Source of the DNA: Oryzias latipes
Taxonomy: Eukaryota; Chordata; Actinopteri; Beloniformes; Adrianichthyidae
DNA length: 64,000 bases
Direction: 5' to 3'
NCBI RefSeq assembly: GCF_002234675.1
Contig: NC_019859.2
Span: 1,874,740-1,938,739 of the forward strand
Under the pieces are notes generated by a model. The model was not told where the DNA came from, searched no databases, and saw nothing but the letters and a program-made list of their open reading frames with translations. Of the stretch, positions 57,709 to 64,000 are shown piece by piece (the first letter of the stretch is position 1; the number at the start of each line of letters is the position of its first letter). Both the position numbers and the translations under genes were made by a program.

Positions 57709-60700
57709 ATGCCTATTCCTCCCCCACCTCCTCCACCTGGACCCCCACCTCCCCCAGCTTTCAATGAGGTTTCTGTTTGTCTTTATTCACTTGATGTTTT
57801 TCTAGTCCTCATCATACGCCCCCATTTATTGCCAAATAATAAAAAATACTTTTCTTGGCGAAGCTATGACCATTGACTGTATATGAGAACTGGACTGAGT
57901 GACGCCCCCCCCCCCCCCCCCTTTGCATTCCAAATAGGAAGTACCTGCTGGCTCCAAAGTCCCATAGACTTCTATAGATAAATAAACCCTCTCTAACTCA
58001 GTTAATCTATTGGTCTATTTTTTTAACATCTTCTTGATAATCCTCATTTTTTTATGACATTTTTTCTGTAGTTTAAGTCGTTGAAGTTATAAAGGACCAA
58101 TCCGATGCCTTAATAAAAGTAGGTGGAGCCTACGGATGATGTCACACTCAGTCCAGTCCTGATAGACAGTCAATGGATGAGCCTGATGGAGATGGCGTCC
58201 TGCGGCGCAGCGTCTCCATGAGCATCAGGAAAGTTAAATAAGTCCAGAGTTTGTGCGGAGCGCCGTGTTGTCACGGGTTATCCCGTCTCAAAGATGTGAC
58301 TATATGTTGACCTCCCCCCACAGGCCAACAACAACCCCCCCAAGCTGAATCAGGGCGGGGCCAAAGGCAGAGGAGCGCTGCTGTCGGACATCCACAAAGG
58401 CGCCAAGCTAAAGAAGGTGGTGGTGAATGACCGCAGCGCCCCGATTATAGAGAGTGAGTGGCAGCAAACGCAGAATGCATGCTGCAATATTGGTGATTAT
58501 TATGGGATTGTGTAAAACAGCTGATTATTTGCCAATAAAGGGATCTCCATTTCTCTACATGTGTTTGAGTTAAACCTTTTAAAACATCGCAAAACAGAAC
58601 AGATGGAATTCAATTCAATTCAATCTTATTTGTATAGCCCAAAATCACAACAGTCGTAATAACATCTTAATTTTTTTATAAACAAGTGCTCTTTAAATTC
58701 AATTTTTGCTGCTTTTGTCCAAAAGTTTGAAAATGTTTGTACGTTTTTGGTTTAAAAACAGGTTTTCTGTTTTACATTCCTGATTTGAAAACCTGTAATT
58801 TTCTGGAATTCGTTGACCTTATTTCTGCTTTGTCAGAATCTGGCGGTGGTGGCAGCGGAGGAGGAGGAGGAGGAGGAGGAGGAGGAGGAGGGAGCAGTGG
58901 TGGAGGTTTTGGAGGTGGAGGACCAATGGGAATGGGAGGACTTTTTCAAGGAGGTGTGCCTAAATTACGGCCCGTTGGAGGTAAAGATCGTGATCTTTTC
59001 TTTCCCCTTTTCAGACCCGTTTTTCAGATTTAGATTGAGGTTTTCTTTGAGTTAACGGCGTCTCCTGAAGGTTAAGATGAGTCTCATAAATACTTCAAAT
59101 GCTGATTCACAAGGTCGACACGATTCAAGTGTCTTTGGGAAAAAAAAAAACATTGTTTGGTTCTAAAAAGGCTTCTTATAGTTAGACATTTGAATGACTG
59201 ACAAAGTATCAACTTTATTAGTTAAACATATAGATTATGTTCAGAAAAAGTTGCAAAAGAACATTTTTTTTGTTTAAAAAAACTTAAACCTAAAGATTTT
59301 ATAAATTTATATTACATCTCATAAGTAGAGACTTGAAAGTTTGTCATCAGTCACTAATAATCTGTTTTCCTCTGATTTGTAGTTTAGTTTTTGTGTTTTT
59401 ATAGTTTGTAGTTTCCTTATGATTGTCCTAAGTCAAAAGGTTCTTTACATTTTAGTTTTAATGAAAGAAATCATGAAGTCCTGCCTGAAAATCTCAAATC
59501 TACATCAAACGCTGGATTATTTTTCTTTGAAAGCCTCTTTTTTTTCTTGAGAAGTTATTTCCAGCGGCTCTGGCGCATGAAGAGCTTAAATTATGAATGA
59601 AAACGGTTATTTTTACTCAACGTCAATATAAAATATTCATTGTTAAAGTCTGGTGCTTAAAGGGAACTTTGCAGCTTTAATTCCTTTCGTTTGCGTTTGT
59701 TTTGTCTGAACGTTAAAAGAAAATGTACAGAAATGAAAATCCAGACTGAAAATGGCGGTGAAAGTAATACTGCATTCAGGTAATGCTGCGTTCTCAGCGG
59801 GTTTGAGCGACACTTTCTGTGAAAAGTCCATGTAAACAGACGTGTATGTGCAGTTTGGGGTTCCACGTTCAAAACCCGTTCGTCCGCGCGTCATTACCCA
59901 AGTTTCTCAGTCCGTGTTAAAGTTCCAGGAACAAAACGTGTGGCGACTGGGCGCATCAGTTGACCTTTGTCCAATCAGGACTCTGGATTGGGAGAGACGT
60001 ATGGATCCTTGTCAAACATGGAAGTGCCAACCGGTTGAATGAAGGAGAAAGGAATAATTGCGGCTTGTGTCCGGCTGGAATTCTACGACACCAAAGCTTC
60101 ACCCGACTCCCTAACTCCTGAAACTATTCAGTGCAGGACTACGAATTAAAAGCAATTCAGACACCATGTTTTTTTTTTTAAGGGTGAATATGACATCATC
60201 GATTTCATGAAGTTAAAATCTCATTGAGCGTTTTGCTCATAAATGAGTCCACTGTCTTATGAAGATTAAAACATTGATGGTTTAAAAAAAAAAAATTAAA
60301 TACTAATTTCTGGCAAAAACTGTTCAAACGCAATGCATTGTGGTCTATATTTGCCTATCTAGTGAGCATCGATGCTCATTGGTTTTTCGCAGAAATTTCT
60401 AGGGCACTTGGTTTTTGGAAGTGTAGATTCGGACAGGACTGGAAAATGGCAAACGCCCTATGAAGTGAGCAGGGAAGGAATTGGGACACAGACTAAACCC
60501 TAAAATATGGGAATAGAGCTGCGAAAGAGAAAACCTGGAGAGAGATTCACCAGATTTAAACCGCTTTGACATTTCACACCAAGACTCCTCCAACTGTAGG
60601 TCCATGCTCTACCAACGAGTAGTCCCGTACGAACACTACATGTGTTCAAAAACCCACGTTCAGCCCACTGGAAGCTCCGCCTCTCTGTGTTTGATGTCTG

Positions 60701-61363
60701 CATGATTCTCCGCCTCTCTCCTCCTCCCAGACGGTCCGGTTGTTGGTTCCCTCGGCAGATCCGCCCTCAAGCCGCCGGGATCCCGGCCTGCTGCTCCTCG
60801 CCCCCCCACGGGTCGCTCCAGCTCCCCCACCCCGCCCAACAGGCCCTCTTCGTCGGAGCCCCAGCGGTCGCACCGCCCCTCCCTGCCAGACATCTCCCAC
60901 TCCCACAACAGCAGCTCCTCCGGCGGGATGAAGCACAGCACATCTGCCCCGCCGCCCCCTCCCCCCTTCAACAGAGGAAACCGCGGCAACGCTCCGCAAG
61001 CGCCTGCTTCAAGAGAGAAACCCCTCCCACCAACGCCGCAAAGAGCTCCCGCGCCGTCAAGTACGGCGAGGCCCCCGTCGTCCTCGAGCAGACCGCAGCC
61101 CAGCGGCTCTCACGCTCCTCCCCCTCCTCCCCCTTACAGACCTCACCTGTCAGGTGGGGTCTCCAACGGGCCCTCCGACGTGGATGGAGGGGGGGCCCCT
61201 GAGCTCCCGCGGAGACACAACTCGCTGCGTAAGAAGCACTCATCAGGGGGGCGGAGTCAAGCCCCACCGCCCCCTCCTTCTCCATCCTCCCAGCAGGGCA
61301 GCCGGCCACCGCCGCCCGCCAGAGAACCACCTGGACGCAGAGCAGGTATGAACGTGGTCTCAC

Positions 61364-61403
<40 letters not shown>

Positions 61404-63377
61404 ATGCTACAGCTGGCAGTCGAGCGGTTTCTGACGTCTGGATTTTTGAAGAGATCAACAGTTTTCTTACATTTAGCTGCATATATAGCATCTTCATCAC
61501 ATGACCCCCCCCCCACACACACACACACACATCCAGACAACAACCATCTGATTTCCTCTGTTATTCACATTTGTCGAGGGACTCTTTGCCTCCAGGTTGT
61601 CGTAGAAACGCGGCCTCAGTTCCATCCGGCGTGGAAACGTTTGTAACTCCAAACTCGCCAAACTGGAACTGACGTGTTGCCTGCGTGTAATGGGCCAACA
61701 AACGATTCTCCAGGTTCCTCTGCATTCCTGAAGTTTTCTGGAATATTCCAGCTTTCCTCTTCTCTCATTCTGCCTCCAGCTGACATCAAACTGCAGCTGC
61801 TGATCAGCTGGTTTTGTAAAATCAAAGTTTGAACCCTGGAAACGGTTCAGTTTAGTGGATTTATTTGTTTGTTTTTCCTGATCTCTGGAAACAGGATTAG
61901 GTTATGAGTCACAACCATTGACTGTATCAGAGAGCTGGACTGAGTGTGACGTCATCCATAGAAAATTGTTTACTTTCTCCTCAAACCAAATTAAGTCAAT
62001 TCAGTCACCATGTTTGAGTCTGATGACATCAGTAAGCAGTGATTGGTCCGAGCCGGTCTGAGTTTCTATGGTGACCACTGTTACCAGCTTGCTGGAAGGC
62101 CACGCCCCTTCTACTTGATGGCAGACTACAGAAAATCTGTCAGTCGCTTTGAAAGTTCCGCCTACGTTTACTGGAGCATCTGATTGGCCAGTTTATGATT
62201 TAAATAACTTGAACTACAGAAAAGAATCACGAAAAAGGGGAATAATAGAGATGATTTTAAAGGGGTCAGACCCTGAATGGTTCTTCTGACCAACAAAACC
62301 GAGTAACAGCTGTTTGGTTCTCAATAGACGTCTACGAGATTTTAGCGGCTACTTCCTGTTTGGAACGCCAGGGGGGCGGGGCCACCCAGTCCAGTTCTCA
62401 CACACAGTCAGACTGACTTGATCTGTATTGACATCACTTTTATGTCTAACAGACCCCCTAAGATTGAATAAATCCCAAAAGACGTTTTCTAATTCAGATT
62501 AAAGTATTTTTCTTCTGTTGACAGACGTCGTGTCATCTGCCACTTCTCAGTGTTAAATTGGGACGTTGCTTTTTATTACCAGAACATTAATTATCCGTTT
62601 CTAGAATGATCCCTTTTTTATTTTTATTAAGAATTTACAGCAGAAAAATTCTGAATTACAATTATTATTTCCTTTTGATAAATAAAATACTTTTTAAGTC
62701 AAAGAAACAAAATCTGCCAGCAGCACCAATTTATACACGAATACAACAGTAAATATGTGACAACAATTATTAAAATATAAACCCCCCAAGGATTAAACTG
62801 ACTCTACCAAACTGTCAGTATCCTTCCAAACCCAGATACTTAAGCTCCTCCCCCTTGGCGTTTTCAAAGAAAGTAAAATACAATGACATAAATTCGTCCA
62901 GAATGAATCAGCTATGAATAAGTGATTGATGTGTCTTTAGTTTCATCAGGTCTCTGGTCCTGATGGAGGCTGTTCCACTGGGGAGGAGCTTACACCTCCT
63001 TTTTAAAAAAGCATTGGTCGCAGCTCCTGTCCCAGAAAACCAAAGCGAGCCTTTCAGCGGTCCGGTTCCCCTCTCAGAGAAAGTGTTCTTCCACTCTTCA
63101 GATTCTAATCCTGAACTTTTTTCTTTTTTCCTGGTCACAGTCCCCCCGGCCCCCCCTCCCAGCTCTCGGAACGGCGGTCGTGATGCCCCTCCTCCCCCGC
63201 CTCCGTATCGTGGCCACAGCTCTGGAGGCTCAGAGCCCCAGATCCGGGTGGGGAAGCCTCCTCCCCCCGTCTCCTCCTCAGCTCCACCATCTACCAGAAC
63301 GCCAGCGGGGCCGCCCCCTCCTCCTCCACCCATCCGCAACGGTCACTCCAGCTCCTCCTCTTCTAGACCAAACACAG
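57709..63377 (+). CDS. wipf2: WAS/WASL-interacting protein family member 2, 5' part
   Basis: WIP-family proteins bind actin and profilin and hold N-WASP, linking it to actin filament assembly. Coding exons: 57709-57768, 58324-58453, 58837-58980, 60731-61345 and 63141-63377, about 395 residues, all phase-consistent. Order of parts: polyproline start (MPIPPPPPPPGPPPPPAF), WH2 domain (GALLSDIHKGAKLKKV, NDRSAPI), a Gly-rich stretch ending GGLFQGGVPKLRPVG, then Pro/Ser-rich modules with SLPDISHSHN, GMKHSTSAPPPPPP, REKPLPPTP, ELPRRHNSLRKK and NGGRDAPPPPPPYR. These shared words favour WIPF2 over WIPF1, although the long glycine run resembles WIPF1. The WASP-binding C-terminus is not found and lies beyond the right edge. 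Exon 1 appears non-coding. Confidence 0.9.
57870..58176. mobile_element. MITE-like element, family A, with terminal inverted repeats
   Basis: The left end CCATTGACTGTATATGAGAA followed by CTGGACTGAGTG is matched in inverse by the right end CACTCAGTCCAGTCCTGATA followed by GACAGTCAATGG. The interior has no coding capacity and includes 17 C at 57905-57921. It lies in the wipf2 intron between exons at 57768 and 58324. Confidence 0.75.
58604..58665. repeat. L2/SINE-type tail fragment
   Basis: ATTCAATTCAATTCAATC, then TTATTTGTATAGCCCAAAATC and ACAACAG match the tail sequence shared by many fish L2 LINEs and SINEs. No body is attached. Confidence 0.55.
60108..60490. repeat. Interspersed repeat, family B copy 2
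   Basis: It is collinear with 34960-35370 (see the shared words there) and starts with CTCCCTAACTCCTGAAACTA. It lies in the wipf2 intron before the 615-base exon. Confidence 0.65.
61360..61530. repeat. Two (CA)n microsatellites
   Basis: The arrays are at 61360-61403 and 61513-61530, just after the donor of the large wipf2 exon. Confidence 0.9.
61915..62410. mobile_element. MITE-like element, family A, full-length
   Basis: The left end CCATTGACTGTATCAGAGAG followed by CTGGACTGAGTG pairs with the right end CACCCAGTCCAGTTCTCACA followed by CACAGTCAG. The body contains GATTGGCCAGTTTATGATTT and GAGTAACAGCTGTTTGG, shared with 10768-11130. No coding capacity and no clear target-site duplication were seen. 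It lies in the wipf2 intron before 63141. Confidence 0.75.
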
Positions 63378-64000
63378 GTGAGTCCCGCCTCCATCCCTCC
63401 GTCCACGTGGCGTTGGGGACACGGAAAGCAGGAATGGATTCTTCCGTTTTTCCCACGACTTCATCAAAGGCGAATCTGTGTGAAAATGGCTGCTGCTGTT
63501 CTTCAGTGGAACTAGTTTGTTTAGGATTTTTCTGTGATGCAGGCGGCTGTTCAAAGATAAGCAAACCACCTCCTGCTCGTATGCAAAACGGCGCTTTGTT
63601 TCCTGATTACCAGGAACGCTCTTCCACGAGTCTCCAGGCCGACACGCCATGAAGCTCAGGAGATGAACCGCCACCGAGTCGTTTTGACCCTGAGACTGAA
63701 ATGTCAACAAATTCCCCCTAAACGAACAAACAAAATCTGAATTTTTTATCTCAGTAGACAAAAATATTGATTTGTTCACTCATTAACATTATTGCATCTC
63801 TTGAAGACTATTTACAGTAAAAAAAACAGAAACAAATAGTTTCTGAAATGAGGACAAAGTTAAACCAAAGAAAATTGATTTGAAACCAAAGACTCAGTGT
63901 TGGATTTTAGCCGTAAGCTGAGCTGCTGCGTTTCTGAAACTGGACTTTTGCGTAGAAACCTTCATTTCTTTGCATGTCTCTGCTTCAACTGGCTGAACGT

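Noticed and set aside
60646-61543. Minus-strand and alternative frames across the large wipf2 exon
   Set aside because: The proline-rich, GC-rich exon is open in several frames. Only the plus-strand frame matches WIPF2 and joins its neighbours in phase.

Overview
This is a vertebrate nuclear window, almost certainly from a ray-finned (teleost) fish. The genes have many short exons with GT-AG introns. Their proteins are clear orthologues of human genes. The repeats (RTE and L2 LINEs, Tx1/L1-like 3' ends, a Harbinger-type DNA transposon, a tRNA-derived SINE, MITE-like families, microsatellites) are typical of compact fish genomes. The species cannot be fixed from the sequence alone.

Layout: 1-8256 has no exon I can assign and holds a Harbinger-type element, an L2 fragment, a Tx1/L1-like 3' end and a SINE. 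From 8257 to 20611 (+) lie the last nine coding exons of gpr179, an orphan class C GPCR of retinal ON-bipolar cells, ending in a 3.3-kb exon full of CPWE repeats. Tail to tail with it is mrpl45 (22513-26942, -), eight coding exons. Next come a LINE-rich spacer and npepps (31577-47997, +), the puromycin-sensitive aminopeptidase, traced through 23 coding exons. Then come the single-exon coding region of the C6orf120 (UPF0669) homologue (51933-52493, +), an intronless mrpl21 (53458-54045, -), and the first five coding exons of wipf2 (57709-63377, +), which runs off the right edge.

The genes do not form a pathway. Two encode mitochondrial large-subunit ribosomal proteins, one a retinal receptor, one a cytosolic Zn aminopeptidase, one a secreted protein and one an actin regulator. 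From what I know of the human map, gpr179, mrpl45, npepps and wipf2 all lie on 17q, so this is largely a conserved block, while C6orf120 (6q) and mrpl21 (11q) are not from that block.

No CRISPR array, operon or new defence-like system is present. The observations most worth checking are a GC-AG intron in npepps, the intronless mrpl21 with a perfect TISU start plus ETS and NRF1 motifs, the young tandem expansion of CPWE repeats in gpr179, two nearly identical RTE insertions with intact target-site duplications, and a templated inverted insertion inside a SINE. Exon coordinates were worked out by hand from reading frame and splice dinucleotides.
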